The notes under the pieces are model-generated. The model had not been told where the DNA came from, did not search any database, and saw only the letters and a list, made by a program, of their open reading frames with translations. From the NCBI GenBank assembly GCA_028710885.1, contig JAQTTG010000001.1, positions 124,001-188,000 on the forward strand: DNA of 64,000 nucleotides, given 5' to 3'. This DNA is from Sulfuricurvum sp. (GTDB taxonomy: Bacteria > Campylobacterota > Campylobacteria > Campylobacterales > Sulfurimonadaceae). The translations under genes were made by a program, and so were the position numbers. Positions 51,764 through 60,690 of the stretch are shown here, piece after piece; within the stretch, counting starts at the first letter, position 1; each line of letters begins with the position of its first letter.

Positions 51764-52794
51764 TAAAAGTGTTTGTTATAGATGACTCAGCCATGGTTCG
51801 TCACGGTTTTAGAAAATTGCTAGAGGGGATTGAAGACATTCAACTCATAGGAGAAGCAGAAAATCCGATTGATGCTTTTGAAGTTTTTAAAAAAACAGGT
51901 CTTCCTGATCTATTTCTACTAGATATCGAAATGCCAAAAATGGATGGGCTTACTTTTTTAAAAAAAATCAATGAGCAGCGTCCCATTCCCGTTATCATCT
52001 GTTCAACATTGACCGTAGAAGGATCACCTGCTGCCATTGATGCATTACGCTTAGGGGCAGTTGAAGTAATTGAAAAGCCAAGATTAAACCTGAGTGGCTT
52101 TTTTCAAGATTATAAAAATGAATTTATTGATAAAATTCGCGCTGCAGCAGCCTCGAAAATCAGCCATATTAAACACCAAACTTTACAACCGGTTGTCAAA
52201 AAACCCACAATTAGCACAACACCATCAAAATCAATTGTTGCCATAGGTTCTTCTACAGGTGGTGTTCAAGCTATCGAAGAGATTATTGTCCATTTAAAAG
52301 CCGGCCATCCGGGAATAGTCATCACACAACATATGCCTCAAGGATTTACAAAATCATTTGCAAACAGACTTGATCAATTAGCACCACATTCTATAGTTCG
52401 TGAAGCAGTCAATGATGAAATAATAGAAAATGGTAAAATACTTATTGCCCCGGGTGGATTTCATATGGAGGTTTATAGTATCGGTGGTCTTTTCAAAGTT
52501 TTAGTTAAAGATTTCCCAAAAGTAAATTCTCACAAACCAAGTGTCAATGTTTTATTTAAATCAGTAGCCAAAAGTGCCGGCAGAAATGCCACTGGATTTA
52601 TACTAACTGGGATGGGAAGTGATGGCGCATTGGGACTTAAAATGATGAAAGATGCAGGGGCACATACCTATGGAGAGTCTGAAGTTTCGGCTATTGTTTA
52701 CGGTATGCCACGTGTCGCCAAAGAAATGGGAGCAATAGATCGAGAGCTCTTACTCACAGAAATAGCTTCAGTTATAAATTCAACTATTGTATAA
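51760..52794 (+). CDS. cheB: Chemoreceptor methylesterase CheB
   Basis: The 344-residue enzyme has a receiver domain with Asp55 (LLDIEMPKMDG) and Lys (IEKPRLN), a linker, and a methylesterase domain with the catalytic set Ser164 (IGSSTGG), His191 (ITQHMPQG) and Asp288 (GMGSDGALG), matching the E. coli triad positions. It demethylates or deamidates the receptor. It overlaps the preceding pseudo-receiver gene by 4 bases. The following pseudo-receiver gene starts 12 bases later. Confidence 0.9.
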   Translation: MIKVFVIDDSAMVRHGFRKLLEGIEDIQLIGEAENPIDAFEVFKKTGLPDLFLLDIEMPKMDGLTFLKKINEQRPIPVIICSTLTVEGSPAAIDALRLGAVEVIEKPRLNLSGFFQDYKNEFIDKIRAAAASKISHIKHQTLQPVVKKPTISTTPSKSIVAIGSSTGGVQAIEEIIVHLKAGHPGIVITQHMPQGFTKSFANRLDQLAPHSIVREAVNDEIIENGKILIAPGGFHMEVYSIGGLFKVLVKDFPKVNSHKPSVNVLFKSVAKSAGRNATGFILTGMGSDGALGLKMMKDAGAHTYGESEVSAIVYGMPRVAKEMGAIDRELLLTEIASVINSTIV

Positions 52795-52806
52795 AAAGGA
52801 TGTATC

Positions 52807-53898
52807 ATGGATAAAAACACTATTTCAATTATTGCTGAACTCGCAAAAAGAATGCGTATCATGATAGTCGATGCTGATAATACTATGCTAGCGGCTTATA
52901 AAGATTTTTTAGAATCATTCTTTGTTGAAGTGCATTGTACTGAACAATCCAAAGACGCTTATTTACTCTGGCGCGCTGATACAGACCGTTATGATATTAT
53001 CATAATGGCTATGGATGATGCAAATGCAAGCAATCTTGAACTTTTTAAACGAATACGGAAAAAATCATATGAACAAAAAGTGATTATCGCTCTAGCAAGT
53101 AATGACTATAACGAACTACGGGATATTGTATCCAACGGAATTGAAGGTGTAATCACAGGACCCGCAGACAAGACATCTCTTTTAACTATATTTTATCGTT
53201 CTCTTCGTGACATTTCTGATCGTAAATTATTGCATTCGTATATAACACAATTGAGTATTATGGCGAAAGACAATGCAGACCTTCGTGTCCGTACCAGAAA
53301 CCAAAATGTATTTATTGAAAATATGTCAGAAGCAGAAAATCCAGATATTTCATCGGAAGAAATAACCAAATCAACCAATTCACTCGTCGAAAAATATGCT
53401 ATACGCTCATCATTTAAAGATGACTCAATGGCAAAAGCAATACGTGAAATTGATGTTTTTTCTTTGGAAAAAATCGATGTATTCCGTGAAAAAATTCATA
53501 CCTATTATCAACAATTAATTGATTTGGATATTGCAGATGCAGCTACAAGCAAATCAGCCATAATAGTAACCTCAAATGGTCTGTTAAAAATGATCGAAGT
53601 CATCAACTCTTTAGGCTTATTTCCAGTTACCGTTCAAGCAGCATTGCATATGACTACTTTCCTAAAAGAATTAGATCCAAATGTATTTGAAGACGAAGAG
53701 AAAAAACATCTAATTATTGACATTTTAACAGCTCTCTTTGATGATTTGGACAAATGGATTGAAACCGTATTTATTAAACAAGATTTAGAGTTTGTAAATT
53801 ATTTTGATGCATCATTTGCGAATACATGTTTGGAACTCGAAGCTGCATTTACTTCAGAATCCGTAAATAATGATGATGATGCACTAGAGTTCTTTTAA
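52807..53898 (+). CDS. Pseudo-receiver protein 2 of the chemosensory cluster
   Basis: The 363-residue protein begins with a receiver-like domain (about 15-130; RIMIVDADNTMLAAYKDFL), but the phospho-acceptor position is Ala68 (IIIMAMDD) and the Lys region reads ITGPADK. The rest is helical, and the end (LEFVNYFDASFANTCLELEAAF and a final DDDALEFF) can be lined up by eye with that of the protein at 50858. It is therefore a related, non-phosphorylatable protein. It is likely a scaffold or phosphatase-type partner of CheY/CheA. Function not known. Confidence 0.62.
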   Translation: MDKNTISIIAELAKRMRIMIVDADNTMLAAYKDFLESFFVEVHCTEQSKDAYLLWRADTDRYDIIIMAMDDANASNLELFKRIRKKSYEQKVIIALASNDYNELRDIVSNGIEGVITGPADKTSLLTIFYRSLRDISDRKLLHSYITQLSIMAKDNADLRVRTRNQNVFIENMSEAENPDISSEEITKSTNSLVEKYAIRSSFKDDSMAKAIREIDVFSLEKIDVFREKIHTYYQQLIDLDIADAATSKSAIIVTSNGLLKMIEVINSLGLFPVTVQAALHMTTFLKELDPNVFEDEEKKHLIIDILTALFDDLDKWIETVFIKQDLEFVNYFDASFANTCLELEAAFTSESVNNDDDALEFF

Positions 53899-53947
53899 GA
53901 ATCTATCGTTAGAATTTCACATTATTGATATAAAAACAAGAGATAAA

Positions 53948-54178
53948 ATGGATTTAAAACAAGCGTTAATTGACTTCGGATGTAGCACAGAATTTGTAGA
54001 AATTGCTTTAAATTATGGACAATTTTATAATCCGGAGTCTGATATAGAACTATTTATAGAATATGTTGAAGATGAACATGCCAAAGTAGAACAGGCTGAA
54101 TTAATCAAAAAAATGGATAAAGAGATAGTTGATGCGTCTGGATTATTTGAAGAATTCGAAGACGAAAATGAGCTTTAA
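53948..54178 (+). CDS. Small acidic protein at the end of the chemosensory cluster
   Basis: The 76-residue protein is acidic and helical (LKQALIDFGCSTEFVEIALNYGQFYNPESDIELFIEYVEDE) with a tail SGLFEEFEDENEL. It follows the second pseudo-receiver gene by 49 bases and overlaps the convergent DTW gene by 4 bases. I do not recognise it. Its last residues recall the acidic-aromatic ends of the two pseudo-receiver proteins. Confidence 0.55.
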   Translation: MDLKQALIDFGCSTEFVEIALNYGQFYNPESDIELFIEYVEDEHAKVEQAELIKKMDKEIVDASGLFEEFEDENEL

Positions 54179-54849
54179 CGAAATTCATCTCGCTTCTTAA
54201 ATCGTACATTCGTACCATTTTCCCCGGAAGCACATTTAATTTGAAACTCTACCATTGAATTAAATGGATCTAAAAAATGTTCAATTGAAGTTTTCTCGAT
54301 TTTTTCCAACCCATGAAACTGCAATAACTCCAAAATAACCAGGGTGGATTCTATGGTTGAAAGACAGAACTCTTTTGGCTGTTCTTTGATTTTGAACTGA
54401 GAGCATTTGGAATGGGTGAAACTGATCTTTGGTAAGGATTTTAAATTATTACTTACGCGAAGCATCTTAACTGAACATGGCCATGTCGAATCGATTATAA
54501 AGATAATTATTTGCTTTCCATCGGATTCAATTTTTTGTGTATTTAAATTTAAACTATTTTTGTCAGGGTAAAGAACATAACATAGATTTTGTTTATTATT
54601 AATCATAGCGTTAACAGCACTATGGTTGGTAAAATCTGCCTCGATAAAGAGTTCAGAATTCGGTAACGACAGATGAGTCAGACGACCGGTACCATTTTTT
54701 GTTTTCTTAAACTCTTTAGGATGCATCAAAATAACAAATTTTGTGTTGGTTTTGATCGGTCTGACACATTGACACATACATGAACTGAGTGGTCGATAGC
54801 AAATATAACACTTCTTCCTAACTTCTACTTCTTCTTTATCCACAATCAT
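54175..54849 (-). CDS. tapT: DTW-domain tRNA aminocarboxypropyltransferase
   Basis: The 224-residue protein has an N-terminal zinc-binding region (CYICYRPLSSCMCQCV), MHPKEFKKTKNGTGRLTHLSL, and DSTWPCSVKMLR (about 118-129), the D-T/S-W motif of the DTW family. Family members add the acp group from SAM to uridine in tRNA (position 47) or in related RNAs. The DTW residues are present as D-S-T-W. The gene converges with the chemosensory cluster. Confidence 0.75.
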   Translation of the reverse strand: MIVDKEEVEVRKKCYICYRPLSSCMCQCVRPIKTNTKFVILMHPKEFKKTKNGTGRLTHLSLPNSELFIEADFTNHSAVNAMINNKQNLCYVLYPDKNSLNLNTQKIESDGKQIIIFIIDSTWPCSVKMLRVSNNLKSLPKISFTHSKCSQFKIKEQPKEFCLSTIESTLVILELLQFHGLEKIEKTSIEHFLDPFNSMVEFQIKCASGENGTNVRFKKRDEFR

Positions 54850-55046
54850 CCTAAATCAATCCTATTATTTAAAATCGCAATTCTACCTGATTAAAAATAC
54901 TCTTATAATGCACAAGCGATTAAAAGTAGTTCAAAGTCTCTTTTATACTAAACTTTGCTAAAATAAATACAATCATATAGCACAATAAATCTATTTTATT
55001 CTCTATAAAGACAAAGTTTTACTTGAGTCAATCGGAGTTATCAAAA

Positions 55047-57566
55047 ATGTTTTCCAATAAACCAAAAACTTTTTCTCTAAGTAGATTTCTTATTTTATTA
55101 ATATTAATTTTTTCTCTCATTATTGCTTATTTTGTCTGGTCTCTCTCGAAAACATTTTACGATAATCGAGCACAAGAGTTATTTGAAGCAAAGGTTCAAA
55201 CCAACGTTGATCATATTGAAAAACGCATATTAATGTATGAAAATGTTTTACGAAGTGGTGTTGCTTTTTTTCAAGGAAGTGATAATGTTAGCCGTCAAGA
55301 ATGGCATCAGTTTACCCAAACACTCGATATTCCAAAATATTATCCCGGTATGCAAGGAATCGGATATTCTCTCATGATAGATTCTGGACAAATCTCTCAT
55401 ATCGAGCACCAAATGCGTATCGAGGGATATCCGAATTTCATATTAAAACCAAAAGGGATCAGAGAACAATACAGTTCCATTCTTTACCTTGAACCCATGG
55501 ATAAACGAAATATTCAAGCCATTGGATATGATATGTATTCAAATCCAGTCCGCCGTTTAGCTATGGAAAGAGCCAGAGACACTGGCCTTGCATCAGCATC
55601 AGCACCGGTTAAGTTGGTCCAAGAAATAGATTCAAATGTCCAACCTGGTATTCTAATGTATTTGCCATTTTATAAGACAGGTGCAAAAACAGATACCGTT
55701 CAAGAACGACAAAAAGCGCTTGTTGGATATGTATATAGTCCTTATCGAATGAATAATCTCCTAAATGTTATAGTCCCGCAAGATTCAATAGTAAATTATG
55801 AAATTTATGATGGTGAAAAAAAAATAGCATCAAATTTGCTCTATCGCTCATTTACGCCTACATACTATATCTCAAAACACCATACTCATAAAGTCATTAA
55901 TGTAAGCGGACGTCAATGGCACCTTTATTTAAATAGTACGCAAGAATTTGATCATATAACAGATAGTAAACACCCTATTCTTCTCACTTTGGGTGGTATA
56001 TTAATTTATTTCATATTAGTTATAATTATTATAATATTATATAGAAATTATAAAAAACTCAAAAAACACTCTATCCAAATGCAACTCATTGAAAACGCTT
56101 TACGTCAGGAAAAAGAGACTGCTCAAAATTATCTCGATATTGTTGACGTTTTAATTGTTGTGCTTGATACTAATAAGAATGTAAAACTGATTAACCGACG
56201 CGGATGCGAGATTCTCGGATACACATTCGATGAAATTATTGGAAAAAATTGGATCAATAATTTTTTACCAAAACGTTTTCAAGAAGAGGTAAATAATGTC
56301 AGTAAGAGACTTGAACTCTCTGATAAAACAGCATACTATTATGAAAATCCAGTACTAACAAAAGATGGAGATGAACGGATAATAGCATGGCACAATACGC
56401 CATTGTTTGATCAAAATAATAAATTCATCGGTATTTTATGTTCGGGAGAAGATATCACAGAAATACGTGAAGCTCAAAATCAGCTGATCGAAAGTGAACA
56501 GTTTTATAAAACCATTGTCTCTTCAATGGATAAAGCCATATTTATCTTGGATAAAAATATTATCATTGATTGCAATCCTATAGCGCTTTCATTATTTAAT
56601 TCTTCAAAAAAAGAGCTTATAGGCAATAATATTCTCTATTTGAGTGACCACATTGAATGTGGAAATCAAAATTTTGAGCAATATCTTCAAAATGCTTATG
56701 CTGGTCATTTAACACGGGTTCAATGTTCCTATGTTCTTGATGGGGAAATAAAAAATGTTAAAATTCTTGATATTACCCTCTCAAGTTTTGGAAATAATGC
56801 AGAAAAACTTATCATGCTTGTTCGCGACATAACACAAAAACTGGAAGAAGAACGCTTTTTCAAAATGCATACTCGCCAAGCACAAATGGGTGAGATGATC
56901 TCTATGATTGCACATCAGTGGAGACAACCACTTGCTATTATCAACGCTATTACGTCCCAACTACGTTTAAAAGAGATGATGAAAGAGAATGAAGATGCCG
57001 ATTTTATTGAGGATTTAATAAAAATTGAGCAACAAAGTGTCCATCTCTCTCAAACCATCACTGCCTACAGAGATTTTTTTAGACCAAATAAACCCAAAGA
57101 AACTGTCTCTATTTTAGATATAGTCAACCAAACTGTTGATTTAGTTGATCATGCACTAAAAAGCAAAGGTGTTGATCTGCAAATCGTTATAATTCACAAT
57201 ACCAATATAACAATTTATCGTAATGAAGTATTACAAGTCTTGATTACTCTGTTTAAAAATGCATTAGATGCTTTTGAAGATCAAAATATTATCAATAGAA
57301 AAATCATTGTGACAGTCGATTCAGATAATCAATACGCAATCATTACAATTCTAGATAATGCAGGTGGTATTCCTACGGATATAATAGATAAAATATTTAT
57401 CCCTTATTTCTCAACTAAACATGAAAATATTGGTACAGGACTAGGTCTCTATATGAGTAAAATGATAATTGAAGATCATTGTAATGGCAAATTAGAAGCT
57501 TATAATCACTCCGATGGAGCATCTTTTGTAATAAAATTGCTTTTAGATGAAAAAAAAGATATTTAG
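55047..57566 (+). CDS. CHASE-PAS-PAS membrane sensor histidine kinase
   Basis: The 839-residue kinase has a membrane segment at about 12-34, a periplasmic CHASE domain (about 60-285; VFQGS-like FFQGSDNVSRQEWHQFTQ, IGYSLMI), a second membrane segment (about 310-332), two PAS domains (about 365-480 and 490-595) and a kinase domain with the H-box IAHQWRQPLAIINAITSQL (His near 624) and N/G boxes NALDAFEDQN and GTGLGLYMSKMI. I prefer the ATG at 55047, with GGAG about 9 bases upstream, over the TTG at 55023. No response regulator is fused or adjacent. Confidence 0.85.
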   Translation: MFSNKPKTFSLSRFLILLILIFSLIIAYFVWSLSKTFYDNRAQELFEAKVQTNVDHIEKRILMYENVLRSGVAFFQGSDNVSRQEWHQFTQTLDIPKYYPGMQGIGYSLMIDSGQISHIEHQMRIEGYPNFILKPKGIREQYSSILYLEPMDKRNIQAIGYDMYSNPVRRLAMERARDTGLASASAPVKLVQEIDSNVQPGILMYLPFYKTGAKTDTVQERQKALVGYVYSPYRMNNLLNVIVPQDSIVNYEIYDGEKKIASNLLYRSFTPTYYISKHHTHKVINVSGRQWHLYLNSTQEFDHITDSKHPILLTLGGILIYFILVIIIIILYRNYKKLKKHSIQMQLIENALRQEKETAQNYLDIVDVLIVVLDTNKNVKLINRRGCEILGYTFDEIIGKNWINNFLPKRFQEEVNNVSKRLELSDKTAYYYENPVLTKDGDERIIAWHNTPLFDQNNKFIGILCSGEDITEIREAQNQLIESEQFYKTIVSSMDKAIFILDKNIIIDCNPIALSLFNSSKKELIGNNILYLSDHIECGNQNFEQYLQNAYAGHLTRVQCSYVLDGEIKNVKILDITLSSFGNNAEKLIMLVRDITQKLEEERFFKMHTRQAQMGEMISMIAHQWRQPLAIINAITSQLRLKEMMKENEDADFIEDLIKIEQQSVHLSQTITAYRDFFRPNKPKETVSILDIVNQTVDLVDHALKSKGVDLQIVIIHNTNITIYRNEVLQVLITLFKNALDAFEDQNIINRKIIVTVDSDNQYAIITILDNAGGIPTDIIDKIFIPYFSTKHENIGTGLGLYMSKMIIEDHCNGKLEAYNHSDGASFVIKLLLDEKKDI

Positions 57567-57752
57567 TGCTTTGCAGTAGCAAAATATCTTAAACCACAAA
57601 TTCAAATACATTTATAAACGACAGGATATAAGATTGAATAGTATCTTGTCATGTGAAAAAGGGAGAGACTTCCAGTAATTTAGTTATTATTTATCTCCTT
57701 TTAACCCCATCTTATCTATACTCTTTATAAATTCTTGCCGTAAGTAGAACTC

Positions 57753-58418
57753 GTGAACTCTTTTCAAAATCTTGCTTTACTTGAAAATCTATACCGACTA
57801 AAATCATTGGGATACTCTTATGTGGATCCTATTACCCCTAATATACAAAACAATCAATCAGCAGCGCTTCCAAGCTCATTGAACTCACTATATGAATCCA
57901 TACAACAATGCTATCTTTGTGATTTGAGTAAATCACGCCGTCAAAGTATGAGCGGTTTTGGAAATCCTAATGCAAAAATTGTTTTTGTTGATGCATTTGT
58001 TTCCCCTGCTGAAGATGAAGCAGGAGAGTATTATCTTGGACGTTCCGGAACAATGTTACGGGATATGATTGAAAAAGTATTACTCCTCAATATTAACGAT
58101 GTTTATTTTACCCATGCCGTTAAATGTAAACCTTTTGGTTTTCAAAATCCATCACCTAGCGAATGCAATAGTTGCTCACCTTTTTTATCTAAACAATTGG
58201 AACTTATAAAACCTCGTATCATTGTTCCATTAGGACCAGATACATATCGCATGCTAACGGGAGAAGAAGATGGATTTGAGAAAATGAGAGGTAAAATTAT
58301 TCCCTTTAATAATTCTATTTTAATCCCTGTATTCCATCCGTTGTTTCTTATCCGAAACCCTTCATTTAAAAAAGATGCTATGCGTGATTTACAAGTCATT
58401 AAAGGAGAATTATTTTGA
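57753..58418 (+). CDS. 4Fe-4S uracil-DNA glycosylase, family 4-like
   Basis: The 221-residue protein has four Cys in the family 4/5 spacing: Cys53-x2-Cys56 and Cys125...Cys141 (VKCKPFGFQNPSPSECNSC). The C-terminal motif VFHPLFLIRNP fits the catalytic loop 2. The first motif, normally GEAPG, reads VDAFVSPAEDEAG, so the catalytic residue context is changed. Uracil excision is likely but not certain. The start is GTG at 57753 with a weak ribosome site. It is 186 bases after the kinase and overlaps the next gene by 4 bases. Confidence 0.75.
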   Translation: MNSFQNLALLENLYRLKSLGYSYVDPITPNIQNNQSAALPSSLNSLYESIQQCYLCDLSKSRRQSMSGFGNPNAKIVFVDAFVSPAEDEAGEYYLGRSGTMLRDMIEKVLLLNINDVYFTHAVKCKPFGFQNPSPSECNSCSPFLSKQLELIKPRIIVPLGPDTYRMLTGEEDGFEKMRGKIIPFNNSILIPVFHPLFLIRNPSFKKDAMRDLQVIKGELF

Positions 58419-59479
58419 AACTATTTTTAGCCTTACTTCTTATATTAATTCCGCTATATTCCAATGGAAAAAGTCTGATAATTCATAATAGTAATAATAC
58501 ACTTTCTGACAATATCTTTTCTTTTAAAGCAAATTCAGAAATAAAAATTGCACTCTTATCTTCTCCAAAAACGATTGGGAAATATTCTCAATCAGTCTTT
58601 AATGTATCATTGGCAACTCTCATGAGCCGACACAATGACAACTATACGATCAAACAATATGATATCAATGATGAATCTACAGAGTCACTAACACACGCCC
58701 TGTCTCAAATAAATCACGACGGTATGAATGCGATACTTGCTCCCTTAACATTAAATGGAGCAAAAAATTTATCGTTGATCAATCCAAATATTCCAACTTT
58801 TATCCCGACTGTTCATCGACGTTATATCTCTGACTCCCCAACATCTATTGTATTTGGTGCTATTGATTACAAGGCACAAATTGAGGCACTTTTACCATAT
58901 ATGTCCAATTCAATCGCAGTCTTTTATGACAATTCGCCCGTCGGAATGCAACTCAAAGATGATACGCAAGAAGTCTTTTTTTCTCAACACGCTGATAAAA
59001 AGAAAAGTGATACATATGTAATTGACGCTAAAGGAGAGAATATTATTTCACACTTTTCTAAGCCGTCTTCGTTCACAAAACGAAGTGTAATATTACATAT
59101 TCCAGTTGTTAAAAGTGCCATTTTATGTGCGCATATGACCTTTACAGGGGTAAAAGAACAAAATATCTTATCAACACAGATCAACGTTGATCCAACCCTG
59201 TTGACCCTAACACAATATCAAGACCGTAAAAATATGATACTTGCTAATTCTATAACAGAATTTCCACCTGCAATTTATGAAACAAATGAATTAATGAATA
59301 ATGATCTTACATATGACTGGATTAATTACGCATCAAGTGTTGGTATCGATTATTTAGTCTCACTTCTATCTAATACACCACGTGAATACACAATGAGAAT
59401 AGTTAATTCTCAAATAATTTACCCTGTCGAGTTGGTTCGACCAAAAGAGTATGGATTTGAGCCAATCAATGAGCAATAA
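58415..59479 (+). CDS. Secreted protein resembling a periplasmic binding fold
   Basis: The 354-residue protein has a signal peptide (cleavage near SNG) and then alternating strands and helices with EIKIALLSSPKTIGKYSQSVFNVSLATLMSR, NAILAPLTLNGAKNLS, and AIDYKAQIEALLPYMSNSIAVFYD, like type 1 periplasmic-binding or LpoA-type folds. No exact family recognised. The start is TTG at 58415, overlapping the uracil glycosylase stop. The Crp-type gene overlaps its end by 11 bases. Confidence 0.55.
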   Translation: MKLFLALLLILIPLYSNGKSLIIHNSNNTLSDNIFSFKANSEIKIALLSSPKTIGKYSQSVFNVSLATLMSRHNDNYTIKQYDINDESTESLTHALSQINHDGMNAILAPLTLNGAKNLSLINPNIPTFIPTVHRRYISDSPTSIVFGAIDYKAQIEALLPYMSNSIAVFYDNSPVGMQLKDDTQEVFFSQHADKKKSDTYVIDAKGENIISHFSKPSSFTKRSVILHIPVVKSAILCAHMTFTGVKEQNILSTQINVDPTLLTLTQYQDRKNMILANSITEFPPAIYETNELMNNDLTYDWINYASSVGIDYLVSLLSNTPREYTMRIVNSQIIYPVELVRPKEYGFEPINEQ

Positions 59480-60122
59480 TAATTCTACACTTCAGCAAAT
59501 TGAGCTCTTCAGTCATTTATCCACAGCACAAATTTTTGAACTTGATAAAATTACCAAAGTACATCACTATGAAAAAAATGAAATTGTATTTTATGAAGGA
59601 GATGAAAGCCGTAATTTTAACATTCTGATTGTAGGAGAAATTTCTGTTTTTAAATCTTTATCTTCTACGGAAACAACTGAAATACACCGTTTCATTGCAC
59701 CATCGCTGATTGCAGAAGTTGCTACATTAAAACATATTCCCTACCCTGCTTCGGCACAATGTTTATCCAAATCTACACTTTTGCACATAGAGCGTGTTCC
59801 ATTTTTGGAACTTTTACGCAATGATGCAGGTCTCAGTATCGGACTCATTGCTTCATTGACACAAAAAATTGGAACTCTCGAGCACGCGTTACAATATCAT
59901 ACAGCCCCTACAGCTTTAGCAAAAGTCACACGTTTATTACGTGATGATCCACATATCTTCTCACGACTTAAAGGGATTGAGATTGCACATCGCCTTGCTA
60001 TTACACCAGAAACACTCTCTCGTACTCTTAAAAAACTTAAACAAGAAAAAGTCATATCTCTTTCTAAATCAACTGATATACATATTCATGATTTTATAAA
60101 ACTCGAAAGTTACTGTGGATAA
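59469..60122 (+). CDS. Crp/Fnr-family transcriptional regulator
   Basis: The 217-residue protein has a cyclic-nucleotide-binding-like domain (about 15-130; YEKNEIVFYEGDESRNFNILIVGEISVFK) and a C-terminal helix-turn-helix (LAITPETLSRTLKKLKQEKVISL). There is no N-terminal Cys cluster of the FNR iron-sulfur type. The R-arginine/Glu phosphate-binding set for cAMP is not clearly present, so the effector is unknown. I start at the ATG at 59469. It overlaps the preceding gene by 11 bases. The ferritin-like gene follows 60 bases later and may be its target. Confidence 0.78.
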   Translation: MSNNNSTLQQIELFSHLSTAQIFELDKITKVHHYEKNEIVFYEGDESRNFNILIVGEISVFKSLSSTETTEIHRFIAPSLIAEVATLKHIPYPASAQCLSKSTLLHIERVPFLELLRNDAGLSIGLIASLTQKIGTLEHALQYHTAPTALAKVTRLLRDDPHIFSRLKGIEIAHRLAITPETLSRTLKKLKQEKVISLSKSTDIHIHDFIKLESYCG

Positions 60123-60182
60123 TTATTTTCCTTTAAGATGTGCAGTGATACAGTTAAGCTATCTAAAATCAAGGAGTTTATC

Positions 60183-60689
60183 ATGGGTAAAAGAGGTATT
60201 TCTCTCCTTCGTGGTATCGAAGCTCAAACTGTATATGATTTATTAAATAAAGCGTACTGTGATGAATGGCTTGCATATTATCAATATTTTATTGAATCTA
60301 AAGTAGTCAAAGGTCTAATGAAAGATGCAGCTATCGTTGAACTCACCCAGCATGCCGCAGATGAACTACGACATGCAACAATGTTATCCGACCGTATCAT
60401 CCAGCTCGGCGGTATACCTGCACTGCATCCGGCACAATGGCTAGAAAACTGTAATTGCGGTTACGAAGCACCCACTGATCCTGATGTACGTAAAGTTTTG
60501 GACCAAGCAATAAAAGGTGAACAATGTGCAATCGGCGTATATTCAAATATTTTGGATATTACACGTGAAAAAGACATCATTACTTATGATTTAATCTCTC
60601 AAATATTAGCGGATGAAGTTGAACATGAAGAAGACCTTCAAGCACTATTTGATGATATAGAAGAATTTATTGAACAGTTCAAGAAATAA
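60183..60689 (+). CDS. DPS-like (thioferritin-type) ferritin
   Basis: The 168-residue four-helix protein has di-iron ligand motifs: Glu28 (CDEWLAYYQY), Glu61/His64 (ADELRHA), Glu113 (KGEQCAIGVY) and Glu145/His148 (ADEVEHEED). A Cys pair in NCNCGYEAP (Cys90 and Cys92) and Cys115 add the thiol cluster seen in archaeal and Bacteroides DPS-like (thioferritin) proteins. It should store iron and detoxify peroxide. The ATG at 60183 has AAGGAG 8 bases upstream; the longer frame from 60138 is not needed. Confidence 0.75.
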   Translation: MGKRGISLLRGIEAQTVYDLLNKAYCDEWLAYYQYFIESKVVKGLMKDAAIVELTQHAADELRHATMLSDRIIQLGGIPALHPAQWLENCNCGYEAPTDPDVRKVLDQAIKGEQCAIGVYSNILDITREKDIITYDLISQILADEVEHEEDLQALFDDIEEFIEQFKK

Positions 60690-60690
60690 C

